From the NCBI GenBank assembly GCA_020430775.1, contig JAGQJE010000058.1, positions 1-33,111 on the forward strand: a DNA stretch of 33,111 bases, read 5' to 3'. The notes beneath the pieces were generated by a model that did no database searches, had not been told where the DNA came from, and saw nothing but the letters and a program-made list of their open reading frames with translations. A program made the translations under genes and the position numbers. This stretch comes from Myxococcales bacterium. Its GTDB lineage: Bacteria; Myxococcota_A; Polyangia; Polyangiales; Houyiibacteriaceae. Of this stretch, positions 17,754 through 26,690 are shown piece by piece (position 1 is the stretch's first letter; every line of letters starts with the position of its first letter).

Positions 17754-17784
17754 TTGTGACGCCGCGGGGCGGAGGCGTTAGCTT
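17754..17784 (+). promoter_or_regulatory. Candidate leaderless promoter of the Ser/Thr kinase gene
   Basis: TAGCTT (17779-17784), the same hexamer as the rpsP -10, ends six bases before the ATG at 17791. TTGTGA (17754-17759) lies 19 bases upstream, a long spacer. No Shine-Dalgarno is present. Confidence 0.45.
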
Positions 17785-17790
17785 CGGCCC

Positions 17791-19626
17791 ATGGTGTGGC
17801 CCGCACAGGCCGAGGTATCGGACAACGCGACCGTCCCCGTCGCTCGGGACGCCGGACCGGCCCAGGCGGCCCCGCTCGACAGCCCGGGTCGGCACAGCCA
17901 CACGGCGCTGGTCGCTGAACCGAGCCCGACCGGCGTGAGGCACCTGTGCGAGGTCTGCGGCGGCGCGTACCCGGAGACCTTCCGGGTCTGCCCGGTCGAC
18001 GCGACGCCGCTGCGCCCGGAGGGGGAGACACGGGTCGACCCGCTCCTCGGGACGGTGCTCGCGAGCACGTACCGCATCACGCGCGTGCTGGCGACGGGCG
18101 GGATGGGCCGATTGTACGAGGCCGCCCACGTTCGCCTGCCGCGCCGCGTCGCCATCAAGGTCATCCACGAGCAGTACGCGCGCTACCCGGCGCTCATCGA
18201 GCGCTTCGAACGCGAGGCGCGAGCGTCGAGCGCGATCGAGTCGCCGCACGTGCTCGGTGTGCTCGACCTGTTGCAGGTCCCGGACGGGCGCCCGTGCATG
18301 GTGTCGGACCTGCTCGACGGCGAGGATCTCTCTCAGCGGCTCGAGCGCGAGGGTGAACTCGAGCCGGCCGAAGCCATCCGGATCGGGATCGAGATGGCCC
18401 ACGGGCTCGCGGCCGCGCACGCGATCGGGATCGTACACCGAGACCTCAAGCCCTCGAACGTCTTCCTGTGCCGCTCGGGGGCCGGCGGGCTCGTCCCGCT
18501 CGACGACGTGGAGGCGGACGGCGGCGAAGACGGGACGCCGCGCACGACCAGCGCGACCGCTCCGGCGAGCGTCCGCTTGCTGGACTTCGGCGTCGCGAAG
18601 CTCGACGGGGCGGAGTCGCTCACCGTCACTGGCGCGGTCGTCGGGACGCCGTCGTACATGGCGCCCGAGCAGGCGCTCGGCCGCGACGTCGATGGGCGCG
18701 CGGACGTGTACGGCGTCGGCGCGGTGCTCTACCGCGCGCTCACCGGCCGCCCGCCCTACACCAACGGCAAGGCGAGCGCGGTGCTCGAGCGCATCGCACA
18801 CCGCGACCCACCTCCGCCGCGGAGCATCCGGCCGAGCGTCCCGGTCGCGCTCGAGGCCATCATCCAGCGGGCGATGGCGCGCGATCCGGCCCTCCGCTTC
18901 GAGAGCGCCGAGGCGCTGGCCGCCGCGCTCTCCGAGCTGCGCGCGGACACCCACTGCCCGACCTGCGCGCCCGACCCGACCGCCGGCCGTCCCTCGCTCG
19001 CCGCGCGCGCGCTCGCCAGGCAGGCGCGCATGGCCCGCCCGAGCGCGATCGCCGTGGGCGCAGCGCTGAGCCTCACCGTCGCCTGCGCCACTGCGCTCTC
19101 GCTCTACGTCGCGGCAGGCGCCGCGAGCCCCGCGAGCGTCGCCGATCGCGGGCTCGGGCCGCTCATGGTGGGGCTCACGATCCTGAGCGCGGTCTCCGCG
19201 GCCGCCGCGTGGCTCTCGGGCGTGCGCGAGCGATGGAGGAGCGCGACGGCGCTCGAGGCGTTCGTCCGACGCGCCGCTCGCACGCTCGCCGGCGGTCTCG
19301 GCGCGTACGGCCTCGCGCTCGGCGTCTTCGCGGCGCGGAGCGTCCTGCTGAACGAGCCCTTCGACACGGCGCTCGCGATCCGCCTCGCGCCCCTCGGCCT
19401 CGCGTTCGCAGGCGCGGCGTGGATCATCGACCGCTGGAACGCCGCCGACCGGCGCCAGCCGTCGAGCCACGGCCTGTCCCCGACCGCCGCGTCGCCGCCG
19501 CCACCACCCAGGCCCTCCGCACCGTCGCCGGCGCCTCCGGTGCCGAGACGCGCGCGGGCCTCGGTGAGCCCCTCGCACGCGCCACCGAACGTCCGGCGCA
19601 GGCGACGCGCCTCGAGCGGCGGCTGA
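17791..19626 (+). CDS. Membrane Ser/Thr protein kinase (Hanks type) with zinc-ribbon-like N-terminus
   Basis: A 611-residue protein. Residues 53-70 hold a Cys cluster, CEVCGG then CPVD (C53, C56, C67 plus D70), resembling the small zinc ribbon often placed before myxobacterial kinases, but with Asp in the fourth position. The kinase domain (about 95-370) is complete: glycine loop [16 protein letters not shown] with K123, HRDLKPSN with D218, DFGVAK with D265, and the APE motif (291-293). A non-conserved acidic insertion (about 235-258) sits between catalytic and DFG motifs. After it come four hydrophobic segments (about 417-440, 456-476, 500-520, 528-548) and a Pro/Ser-rich tail, so the kinase domain is cytosolic and membrane-tethered. 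Substrates are unknown; a PP2C phosphatase lies 5 kb downstream. Confidence 0.92.
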   Translation: MVWPAQAEVSDNATVPVARDAGPAQAAPLDSPGRHSHTALVAEPSPTGVRHLCEVCGGAYPETFRVCPVDATPLRPEGETRVDPLLGTVLASTYRITRVLATGGMGRLYEAAHVRLPRRVAIKVIHEQYARYPALIERFEREARASSAIESPHVLGVLDLLQVPDGRPCMVSDLLDGEDLSQRLEREGELEPAEAIRIGIEMAHGLAAAHAIGIVHRDLKPSNVFLCRSGAGGLVPLDDVEADGGEDGTPRTTSATAPASVRLLDFGVAKLDGAESLTVTGAVVGTPSYMAPEQALGRDVDGRADVYGVGAVLYRALTGRPPYTNGKASAVLERIAHRDPPPPRSIRPSVPVALEAIIQRAMARDPALRFESAEALAAALSELRADTHCPTCAPDPTAGRPSLAARALARQARMARPSAIAVGAALSLTVACATALSLYVAAGAASPASVADRGLGPLMVGLTILSAVSAAAAWLSGVRERWRSATALEAFVRRAARTLAGGLGAYGLALGVFAARSVLLNEPFDTALAIRLAPLGLAFAGAAWIIDRWNAADRRQPSSHGLSPTAASPPPPPRPSAPSPAPPVPRRARASVSPSHAPPNVRRRRRASSGG

Positions 19627-19677
19627 CCCACCGGCGCGCCAGGACGCGGACACACGCCTCGCGCACCGCTCAGCCTC

Positions 19678-19707
19678 TTGGCCACGCGCGCGGGCAGACG
19701 GTACGAT
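19678..19707 (+). promoter_or_regulatory. Candidate leaderless promoter of the acidic-protein operon
   Basis: TTGGCC (19678-19683) and TACGAT (19702-19707) are 18 bases apart; the -10 ends seven bases before the ATG at 19715. No ribosome-binding sequence lies between. Confidence 0.5.
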
Positions 19708-19714
19708 CTGCGCG

Positions 19715-20320
19715 ATGTCTTCGAAGCTAGACGAAGGCGCCGACGTCTCGACGTTCACCGCGCTCGACCTGAGCGAGGACGAGCCGCTCGGTTGGGCCGA
19801 CGACGCCCTCGACGCACCCGCGATGGACGACGATTGCGGGCCTGACGCCGACGAAGTCGTGGACGCCGATCGCCCGGCGGCGGACGACGCCTGGCTCGGC
19901 CTCGAGGATGACCTCGACCCGGCCGAGGCGGTCTCCATCTCTGACCACACGCTCGGGCTGCCGGACGCCCACGCCTTTGACTCCGAGCCGCCGGGACTTC
20001 GCGACGTCGCGTCCGACGGCTCGAGCGACGACGCCCCGGACGCGGGCTTGCTGGAGGACGCCGAGCTGCTCGAAGCGCTCCTCGAGACCGGCGACGACGC
20101 GGTCACGCTGCGCGAGCGAGAGCCGCTCGCCGGCGAGGATGACGATCCCACGCACTGGGTCGACGACATCGGGTCGCTCCCGCCGCTCGACGATGACGGG
20201 CTCGACGGCGGGGACGGGGACCGAGACTGGAGCGACCTCGACGACCACGACCAAGAGGACGGTCCGCGCGCTCTCCCTGGCGACGGCCGGCGACGGAGCA
20301 CGCGGATCGGCGACAGATGA
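19715..20320 (+). CDS. Highly acidic hypothetical protein
   Basis: A 201-residue protein dominated by Asp, Glu, Ala and Leu, with short hydrophobic patches ([33 protein letters not shown]) spaced between acidic runs. Only the extreme C-terminus is basic ([13 protein letters not shown]). No signal peptide, membrane segment or known domain is recognised; it is probably largely disordered. Coding status is supported by the promoter-like pair exactly placed before its ATG and by its ATGA overlap with the next gene. It may be a partner or chaperone-like tether for the downstream HEAT-repeat protein; that is only inference. Confidence 0.65.
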   Translation: MSSKLDEGADVSTFTALDLSEDEPLGWADDALDAPAMDDDCGPDADEVVDADRPAADDAWLGLEDDLDPAEAVSISDHTLGLPDAHAFDSEPPGLRDVASDGSSDDAPDAGLLEDAELLEALLETGDDAVTLREREPLAGEDDDPTHWVDDIGSLPPLDDDGLDGGDGDRDWSDLDDHDQEDGPRALPGDGRRRSTRIGDR

Positions 20321-22086
20321 GCGGATCTCCCCCGTCGGGCCCACGCCTGCGGCGGTGGCTGCGGCTCGGCGTGGCGGGCGCCGCGCAGCGAGTCGCGGCG
20401 CGGGAGGAGCTCGGGCTGCCGGAGGCCGCCGACGATCGGGCGCTGGCGCGGGCGCTGGTGCAGGTGACCGCCGCGCTCGACGTCGCCGCGCTCGACGTCC
20501 GCGACAGGGCCCGGGTCGACGCGCGCCCGAGCATCACCCCGCCGCCGGTGCCGGACGAGGACCCGTCGTTTCTCGGCGAGCTCTCGGTGAGTGAGCCCCG
20601 AGACGAGCTCGCGCAGATCGACGACACACGGACGCTGCTCGCGGTGCTGCGCGCAGGGACGCTCCGTCAGCGCCGCGCCGTGCTCGAACAGCTCGGCGAG
20701 GGGCGCGGCTCGCTGCGGTCGTCGGCCGGACGGAGCCCGCGCGAAGTGGTCGAGGCGCTCGACCAGCTCCGCGACGTCGAGCTCGGCTACGAGCTGTCGC
20801 GGGCGCGGATGGCGCTCGGCGGCGCGAGCGGCCGCGCAGCGCGGACCGAGGCCGCGCGTTGGGCGGAGGTCGCGGGCCGGCTCGAAGTGGAGATCGACGC
20901 GTTCTGGGAGGGCTCGCGCCAGACCGAGCCGCTCGTCGAGCTACCCGGCGACGAACGCGCGCAGGTCCTGCTCCGCGCCCGCGATTGGAGCGACACGTTC
21001 GCGGCGCACCTGCGCGCGGTCATCGAGGGCGCGGACGGGATGAGCTCGGTGGAAGCGCGGCGCGAGGTGCTCTCCTCGCTCAGGCATTGCGGCGACGCGC
21101 GCCTCATCCCGGCGCTCGCGACGGTCCTGCGCGGCGGACCCGGCGAGCTGGTGGGCGACGCCGCGCGCGTCCTGTCGAGCGTCGACGACCCACGCGTGCA
21201 GCCGCTGCTGCGGGCGGTGTTCGAGCGCACCGTCGACCTGCGCCCGCGGCTCGCGATCGCCGGCGCGCTCGGGGCGGTCGGTGATCATCGCGCCGCCGGC
21301 GAGGCGCGCGCCATGCTCGCGACGGCCGACGCCGGCGCGCGGCTGCCCGCGCTCGAGGCGCTCGAGACGCTCGGCGGGACGGAGGACACGGAGGCCGTCG
21401 CCGCCCAGCTCGGCGATCCGGATCCCGCGGTCGCGTCCCAGGCCGTGCGCACGCTCCGGCGGGTGGGTGACGGGCGCGCGCTCGAGCCGCTGCGGACGCT
21501 CGGTGCCCACACGCACGTCTCGGCGCTGCGTGCGGAGATCGAGGACGCCGTGGAGGCCATCGAGGCGCGCCTCGATCTACGCGGCGAGGAGCCTCCGCTC
21601 GAGCCGCCATCGATCCCGCGGCTCTCCAGTCACGGACCAAGCACGCGGCCTGGGCCTCGGCTCGGCGTGCGCCTGGTCGCGGGGGCGTTCTACCTCGCCG
21701 GCCTCGTGCTGCTCGCGATCGGCGCGCTGCACCGCGGCGTGACCCTGCTCGAGCGCGCCGCCGCTCGGCGCGCTCGGTGGGCGCCGCCGCTCGTCGCCGA
21801 GGCGATGGCGCTCGCCCGACGCCAGCGCTACGCCCAGGCGCTCGCCGCCTTCCGGCGGGCGATCGAAGCCGATCGCGCGAGGGTCGAGCGCAACCCCGTC
21901 GTCGTCCGGTCGATGGCGCGGTGCTTCCTCCGCCGCGCCGAGGAGATGGCGCGCGACGCCCGCGTCGACGTGGCGCGCGGTCTGCTCCGTGAGGTCCTGC
22001 AGCTCGATCTGCGGCGCGCGCCGGCTGCGCTGCGCTTCGAGCTCGAGCGGCGTCACGCCCTGATGCGTGAGGAGCCGGCGCGGTGA
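20317..22086 (+). CDS. HEAT-repeat membrane protein with C-terminal TPR-like region
   Basis: A 589-residue protein. Residues about 90-240 are helical. Residues about 240-420 contain tandem HEAT/PBS-lyase-type repeats ([80 protein letters not shown]). One strongly hydrophobic segment follows (about 453-475, [18 protein letters not shown]), and the C-terminal 100 residues are helical with a TPR-like unit ([20 protein letters not shown]). HEAT repeats usually form protein-binding scaffolds. It is coupled to the acidic protein upstream (ATGA) and to the next gene (GTGA). No enzyme motif is seen, and no function can be assigned. Confidence 0.75.
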   Translation: MSGSPPSGPRLRRWLRLGVAGAAQRVAAREELGLPEAADDRALARALVQVTAALDVAALDVRDRARVDARPSITPPPVPDEDPSFLGELSVSEPRDELAQIDDTRTLLAVLRAGTLRQRRAVLEQLGEGRGSLRSSAGRSPREVVEALDQLRDVELGYELSRARMALGGASGRAARTEAARWAEVAGRLEVEIDAFWEGSRQTEPLVELPGDERAQVLLRARDWSDTFAAHLRAVIEGADGMSSVEARREVLSSLRHCGDARLIPALATVLRGGPGELVGDAARVLSSVDDPRVQPLLRAVFERTVDLRPRLAIAGALGAVGDHRAAGEARAMLATADAGARLPALEALETLGGTEDTEAVAAQLGDPDPAVASQAVRTLRRVGDGRALEPLRTLGAHTHVSALRAEIEDAVEAIEARLDLRGEEPPLEPPSIPRLSSHGPSTRPGPRLGVRLVAGAFYLAGLVLLAIGALHRGVTLLERAAARRARWAPPLVAEAMALARRQRYAQALAAFRRAIEADRARVERNPVVVRSMARCFLRRAEEMARDARVDVARGLLREVLQLDLRRAPAALRFELERRHALMREEPAR

Positions 22087-23348
22087 GCGACACGCTCCGC
22101 CGGGCCGCTGAGCGGGCGCTCGCGGGGAGCGCGGCCGGCGCGGACTCGGGCGCCGCCGCGAGCATCGAGCGCGCGGCCCTCGACGTCGTGGTCGACGGCG
22201 TCTCGGAGCTGGTGACGGTGCGCCTGCGCGACGGGGTGCTGACCTGCGTCAGCAGCGACGGACGCGTCGACGGGCCGCACGTCGCGGCGGCGCTCCGCTG
22301 GGTGGCGGGCGCAGGGGCGGGGGCCGGCAAGGGTCCGTTGACCCGCGGCGAGCGCCGGGTCTCGGTGACGGGGCTCGAGGCCGCGCGTGCGCCCGACGCC
22401 GTGGGTGGCCGAGAGGGCGCGCTCGGCAGGGCCCTCGACGACCTCGCGACGGCGGTGGTCCGGGTCGGGGTCGAGCACGCCTCGAGCGCGCCTTCGGTCG
22501 CCGAGGGCGTGGCGAAGCTCATCTCGCTCGCGGGGACCCCGCCGCCCCTCGGGTTACAGCGCTTCGTGGGCCGGCTGCGGACGGCGCTCGCGGCCCGGGA
22601 CGTTCGCCAGACGGCGGCGTTGCTCGCCGGCGCCACTCGCGTCGCGACGGCGCTGCTCGAGCGCACCGATGGGGTCGAAGCGGCGCAGCGCGTGCGCGCG
22701 TGGCTCGCGAGCGGCGCGGCCTCGTGGGAGCAGGCGGTCCTCCTCGAGGAGCGCGTCCTCGTCGAGGTCGGTCGCCAGTGGGTCGCGGGGCTCGCGCGCG
22801 CGGCGATCGAACGCCGCTACCTCATCGACATCAGCACCGGGGTCGTCTACTGCGAGCAGCGCGTCCGCGGCGAGGTGGGCTCGATCGGGCCTTGCCCTCG
22901 CCAGCTCGACGTGGCCCTCGCCGAGGTCGAGCCCGGGCCGTCGCCCCCGCGCATCCGCCTGCTCCAGTATACGGTCTCGCCCCGGGTCGACGACGGGGCG
23001 TGGTCGCAGGTCGCGCACGTCGCGCGGCAGAGCTTCCGGGAGCTGGCGCGTGAGTGCCGAGAGACGCTCGTCCGCTTCCCCGCCCTGTCGGAGCCCTTCG
23101 CCGTCGTAGCCGTCGCCGCCATCGACCGGTCCGGTCCGCCCGTCCCGCTCGACGCAGAGGGGCTGCCGCTCCCCATCGTCCGGGCTGGCGCGGAGGGCAT
23201 CGCCGAGGCCTTCGATCGGGTGGTCTCGGACGCCGACCCGCGCTGGATCGCGGGCCGAATCGTCCCGCTCGGCGACGGCCTCGCCCTCGCCCCCTTCCTC
23301 GCCGGCAGCGCCGAGGGCCAAGCGACGACGATCCACGTCCTGCGCTGA
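22083..23348 (+). CDS. Conserved-looking hypothetical protein, third gene of the HEAT operon
   Basis: A 421-residue soluble-looking protein with no signal peptide, membrane segment or domain that I recognise. The middle is helical and Ala/Arg-rich. The most structured stretch, about residues 240-350, reads ERRYLIDISTGVVYCEQRV, SIGPCPRQLDVALAEVEPG and PPRIRLLQYTVSP, which looks like a conserved beta-rich core with two cysteines. The C-terminal part (PFAVVAVAAIDRSGPPVPLD) suggests an open beta-barrel or strand pair. The start is GTG at 22083, overlapping the upstream stop (GTGA), so it is co-translated with the HEAT protein. It ends 34 bases from the convergent uracil-DNA glycosylase gene. Confidence 0.7.
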   Translation: MSDTLRRAAERALAGSAAGADSGAAASIERAALDVVVDGVSELVTVRLRDGVLTCVSSDGRVDGPHVAAALRWVAGAGAGAGKGPLTRGERRVSVTGLEAARAPDAVGGREGALGRALDDLATAVVRVGVEHASSAPSVAEGVAKLISLAGTPPPLGLQRFVGRLRTALAARDVRQTAALLAGATRVATALLERTDGVEAAQRVRAWLASGAASWEQAVLLEERVLVEVGRQWVAGLARAAIERRYLIDISTGVVYCEQRVRGEVGSIGPCPRQLDVALAEVEPGPSPPRIRLLQYTVSPRVDDGAWSQVAHVARQSFRELARECRETLVRFPALSEPFAVVAVAAIDRSGPPVPLDAEGLPLPIVRAGAEGIAEAFDRVVSDADPRWIAGRIVPLGDGLALAPFLAGSAEGQATTIHVLR

Positions 23349-23382
23349 CGGAGCTGCCTCGGACCCGCCCCGCGACGGGCCG

Positions 23383-24252
23383 CTACTGCCGCGCCACGGC
23401 GGCGGGCGTCCCCGGAGGTTCGCGCCCGAGCCGTGCGAGGACCGCCTGAAGATCCGTCCAGACCGCGCGCTTCGCCTGGGGGGTGCGCAGGAGATACGAG
23501 GGGTGGTACGTCGGCATGACGGGGGTGCCGCGCCACTGTCCCCACCGGCCTCGCCACCCGCGCTGCTCGGGCTCGGCGCAGCCGAGGTGCTCCGCCGCGC
23601 AGCGCCCGAGCGCGACGATGACCCGCGGCCGGACGACGTCGAGCTGCGCCTCCAAAAACGGGCCGCAGGCGTCGCGCTCGGGGACCGTGGGCGTGCGGTT
23701 GTTCGGCGGCCGGCACTTGACGACGTTGCACACGTAGACCGCGTCGCGCGCGTAACCCATCGCGGCGATCATGCGATCGAGCAGCTCGCCGGACGGCCCC
23801 ACGAAGGGCAACCCGAGGCGGTCCTCGTGAAAGCCCGGGCCCTCGCCGACGAACGCGAGCTCGGCCGCCGGGTCGCCGCGCTGAAACACCGAGCGCGTCC
23901 GCCCCTCGTGCAACGGGCAGGCCGTGCACTTGGCGGCTTCCGCCGCGAGGGTCTCGAGGCGCGCGATACGCGCGGCGAGCGGTACCTCGAGGGACGTGGG
24001 CTCCCCGGCGGCCGATGCGACCTCGGCCGGGCGAGGCGCCCCGTCGCGCGCTTCGACCGTCGGCTCATCCACCGGCCGCCTATCGACCGGCGGCACATCG
24101 GCCGGCCGCCCGCGCTCGCCCTCCGCGCGCAGCTCAGCGGCGGTGACGCCCACGCCGCCGAGCGACCGCTCCCAGCGGAGCACCTCCGCGACCTCTTCCG
24201 CGAGCCGCGCAGCGGCCGCGGCGAGCTCCTGGTCCGGCGCTGCACCGCGCAT
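23383..24252 (-). CDS. Family 4 (Fe-S) uracil-DNA glycosylase
   Basis: A 289-residue DNA repair enzyme that removes uracil from DNA. The 4Fe-4S ligands are in place: C109-x2-C112, then C180 and C196 (16 apart, as in the thermostable family 4 enzymes). Motif A is GEGPGFHEDRLGLPFVG (about 136-152), and HPSYLLR near the C-terminus is motif B. About 105 N-terminal residues, acidic and Pro/Arg-rich, precede the catalytic domain and have no clear homology; the same kind of extension is seen in polymerase-associated family members. ATG 24252 was chosen because a promoter-like pair places the transcription start on it. It diverges from the PP2C gene. Confidence 0.92.
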   Translation of the reverse strand: MRGAAPDQELAAAAARLAEEVAEVLRWERSLGGVGVTAAELRAEGERGRPADVPPVDRRPVDEPTVEARDGAPRPAEVASAAGEPTSLEVPLAARIARLETLAAEAAKCTACPLHEGRTRSVFQRGDPAAELAFVGEGPGFHEDRLGLPFVGPSGELLDRMIAAMGYARDAVYVCNVVKCRPPNNRTPTVPERDACGPFLEAQLDVVRPRVIVALGRCAAEHLGCAEPEQRGWRGRWGQWRGTPVMPTYHPSYLLRTPQAKRAVWTDLQAVLARLGREPPGTPAAVARQ

Positions 24253-24259
24253 GCCCCCG

Positions 24260-24288
24260 GGAGTACACCGCCGCGGGCGCGCTGGCAA
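24260..24288 (-). promoter_or_regulatory. Candidate leaderless promoter of the uracil-DNA glycosylase gene
   Basis: On the minus strand TTGCCA (24288-24283) and TACTCC (24265-24260) are exactly 17 bases apart; the -10 ends seven bases before the ATG at 24252. A G-run touches the ATG but is too close to act as a Shine-Dalgarno. Confidence 0.5.
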
Positions 24289-24361
24289 CGGAGGCCACGC
24301 GATCGCCGGTGCGGAGGCGGCCTGCGCCCATCTCGCGGGTGCCTGCGGCCGAATCGGACGT

Positions 24362-24391
24362 TTGACTTGGCTCCTCGCGGGTCGATACGCT
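24362..24391 (+). promoter_or_regulatory. Promoter of the PP2C phosphatase gene
   Basis: TTGACT (24362-24367) and TACGCT (24386-24391) are 18 bases apart. The predicted start of transcription leaves a leader of about 45 bases with a strong ribosome site (AGGGAGG, 24427-24433), so this gene, unlike its divergent neighbour, is conventionally translated. Confidence 0.6.
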
Positions 24392-24442
24392 AGACGCCCT
24401 GGCACCGTCGACATTCGAAAGAGATAGGGAGGCACCCTGGAC

Positions 24443-25222
24443 ATGGCAGCCCGCGCCCGGGTCATCGCTACCGGACTGACGCACGTCGGTATGAAGCGGG
24501 ACCACAACGAGGACACCTTCGCGGTGGTCGACGACGACAACCTGTACATCGTCGCCGACGGGATGGGGGGCCACGCATCCGGTGAGGTCGCGAGCCAGCT
24601 CGCGATCGACACCGTGCGGGAATTCTTCCGCACGACGGGGCGCGACGCCGAGGTGACCTGGCCGTACAAAATGGACCACTCCCGCGGCTACGAGGAGAAC
24701 CGCCTCATCGCAGGAGTCAAGCTCGCGAATCTCCGCATTTATGAAGCGGCGAAGCAGAACCTGCGCTGCCGGGGGATGGGCACCACGCTCGTGAGCATCT
24801 TGGTCGTCGACGAGGGCGTGCTCATCGCCCACGTGGGCGACAGCCGCGCCTACCGCTTCCGAGACGGCAAGCTCACCCAGCTCACCGAGGACCACTCGCT
24901 GCTCAACGACTACATCAAGATGAAGCGGCTCACGCCGGAAGAGATCGAGAACTTCCCGCACAAGAACGTCATCGTCCGCGCGCTCGGCATGAAGGAGACC
25001 GTCAAGGTCGACACGAGCCTCGACAAACCTGAGCCGGGCGACGTCTACGTCCTCTGCAGCGACGGGCTCGCCGGCCCGGCGAGCGACCGGGAGATCGAGG
25101 ACGTCATGAAGGCGCACCCCGATCTGCAGACCGCCGCACAGAAGCTCATCGACGTGGCGAACGCGAACGGTGGGCCCGACAACATCACGGTCGTGCTCGC
25201 GAAGGTCGTCGGCCTGAACTGA
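24443..25222 (+). CDS. PP2C-family (PPM) protein Ser/Thr phosphatase
   Basis: A 259-residue cytosolic metal-dependent phosphatase, consisting of the PP2C domain alone. Signature motifs: HVGMKRDHNEDTF (14-26), ADGMGGHASGE with metal ligand D39, GMGTTLVS, AHVGDSRAYR, LCSDGLAG and GGPDNITVV with its metal-binding Asp. It would reverse Hanks-type kinase phosphorylation; the membrane kinase at 17791 is a plausible but unproven partner. The codons are slightly less GC-biased than in neighbouring genes, as in a well-expressed gene. ATG 24443 has a strong Shine-Dalgarno. Confidence 0.94.
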   Translation: MAARARVIATGLTHVGMKRDHNEDTFAVVDDDNLYIVADGMGGHASGEVASQLAIDTVREFFRTTGRDAEVTWPYKMDHSRGYEENRLIAGVKLANLRIYEAAKQNLRCRGMGTTLVSILVVDEGVLIAHVGDSRAYRFRDGKLTQLTEDHSLLNDYIKMKRLTPEEIENFPHKNVIVRALGMKETVKVDTSLDKPEPGDVYVLCSDGLAGPASDREIEDVMKAHPDLQTAAQKLIDVANANGGPDNITVVLAKVVGLN

Positions 25223-25231
25223 GCGCCTCCC

Positions 25232-25251
25232 CCGCTGCCCGCGGGCAGTGG
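25232..25251. terminator. GC-rich hairpin after the PP2C gene
   Basis: CCGCTGCCC at 25232-25240 pairs with GGGCAGTGG (25243-25251; one G-T pair), centred on a CCCGCGGG palindrome, ten bases after the stop codon. There is no T-run, so it would be a weak or Rho-assisted terminator. Confidence 0.4.
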
Positions 25252-25273
25252 CGACCGCGCCCGTCGCTCTTGT

Positions 25274-25302
25274 TGCGGGCGCTGCGCAGCGACGTTAGGA
25301 AA
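25274..25302 (+). promoter_or_regulatory. Candidate ugd promoter with internal palindrome
   Basis: TTGCGG (25274-25279) and TAGGAA (25297-25302) are 17 bases apart. A perfect 12-base palindrome, cgctgcgcagcg (25281-25292), lies between the two boxes and could be an operator. A leader of about 70 bases with a good ribosome site (GAGGGA, 25369-25374) follows. Confidence 0.4.
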
Positions 25303-25379
25303 GGCCCGCACACGACGCGCCTCGTCCGCGGAGGGGACGCGACGCCGCGCTCCCGCGTTCGGCTCGAAGAGGGATCACG

Positions 25380-26690
25380 ATGAGACTCTGCATGGTAGGG
25401 AGCGGCTACGTCGGGCTGGTCAGCGGCGCCTGCTTCGCCGAGACCGGCAACGACGTCGTGTGCGCGGACATCGACGCCGCCAAGGTCGCCCGCCTGCAGG
25501 CCGGTGAGGTCCCCATCTTCGAGCCGGGGCTCGGCCCGATCTTGGAGCGCAACCGCGCAGCCGGCCGGCTGCGCTTCTCGGCGGACGTCGCCGGCGCGGT
25601 CGCCGGCGCCCAGGTCGTGTTCGTCGCGGTCGGCACCCCGCCCCGCCGCGACGGCGGCGCCGACCTCTCCGCGGTCGACAAGGTCGCCGAGACCGTCGCG
25701 GCGAACCTCACCGAAGAGGTCGTGCTCGTCCTCAAGAGCACGGTCCCGGTCGGCACGAACGCGCGCGTCCGTCGCATCGTCGAGGGGGCCGCGCACCGGG
25801 TGCACGTCGTCTCGAACCCCGAGTTCTTGAAAGAGGGCGCGGCCGTCGAGGACTTCATGCGGCCCGACCGGGTGATCGTGGGCTGCGACGAGGACGACGC
25901 GCTCGCGCGGCAGGTGATGGCGCGCCTGTACCACCCCGTCAGCCTCGCCAAGGATCGCATCGTCTGGATGAACCCGGCGAGCGCCGAGCTCACGAAGTAC
26001 GTCGCGAACACCATGCTCGCGATGCGCATCTCGTTCATGAACGAGGTCGCCGTGCTCTGCGAACGCGTCGGCGCCGACATCAACAGCGTCCGGCGCGGCG
26101 TCGGCAGCGACGCCCGCATCGGCCCGAAGTTCCTCTACGCCGGCCCCGGCTACGGCGGCTCCTGCTTCCCGAAGGACGTCCAGGCGCTCGCCGACATCGC
26201 GCACGAGCACGGCGTCGGCGCGGAGCTCGCGAACACGACCCACCGGGTCAACGAACGCCACAAGGGTCTGCTGGCGCGCAAGGTCAAGGCGCGCTTCGAC
26301 GGCGACCTGCGCGGAAAGCGGATCGCGGTCTGGGGCCTCGCGTTCAAACCGCGCACCGACGACATCCGTGAGTCCCCCGCGCTGACCCTGCTCGACGTGC
26401 TGCTGTCGGAGGGCGCGGAGGTCGTCGCGCACGACCCGGAGGCGATGTCCCACGTCCGCCCGCTCTACGACGAGCGGCTGCGCCTCGTGGACGACGCATA
26501 CGCGGCCGCCGACGGCGCCGACGCGCTCGTGCTCGTCACGGAGTGGCGCGAGTACCAAAACCCCGACTTCGAGCGCCTGCGCGCTTCGCTCCGCCAGCCC
26601 GTGCTCATCGACGGCCGCAACATCTGGGCGGCGTACGGGCTCGGCGCCCAGGGCTTCGACTATCAGGGCGTCGGAGTGCAGCCGACATGA
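25380..26690 (+). CDS. ugd: UDP-glucose 6-dehydrogenase
   Basis: A 436-residue NAD-dependent enzyme that oxidises UDP-glucose twice to UDP-glucuronic acid. The N-terminal Rossmann loop GSGYVGLVSGACFAETG, VFVAVGTPP, STVPVGTN, SNPEFLKEGAAVEDFMRPDR, the catalytic region with K206, FMNEVAVLCE, and the active-site C262 in GPGYGGSCFPKD are all present, and length is typical. ATG 25380 has GAGGGA five bases upstream. It leads the glycan operon: the next gene overlaps its stop (ATGA). UDP-GlcA would feed a glucuronate-containing polysaccharide built by the genes that follow. Confidence 0.96.
   Translation: MRLCMVGSGYVGLVSGACFAETGNDVVCADIDAAKVARLQAGEVPIFEPGLGPILERNRAAGRLRFSADVAGAVAGAQVVFVAVGTPPRRDGGADLSAVDKVAETVAANLTEEVVLVLKSTVPVGTNARVRRIVEGAAHRVHVVSNPEFLKEGAAVEDFMRPDRVIVGCDEDDALARQVMARLYHPVSLAKDRIVWMNPASAELTKYVANTMLAMRISFMNEVAVLCERVGADINSVRRGVGSDARIGPKFLYAGPGYGGSCFPKDVQALADIAHEHGVGAELANTTHRVNERHKGLLARKVKARFDGDLRGKRIAVWGLAFKPRTDDIRESPALTLLDVLLSEGAEVVAHDPEAMSHVRPLYDERLRLVDDAYAAADGADALVLVTEWREYQNPDFERLRASLRQPVLIDGRNIWAAYGLGAQGFDYQGVGVQPT

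Noticed and set aside
17233-20301. A 1022-codon minus-strand frame through the Ser/Thr kinase
   Set aside because: Only the last 135 codons (B12-binding domain) match a family; the rest is antisense to a kinase with all catalytic motifs.
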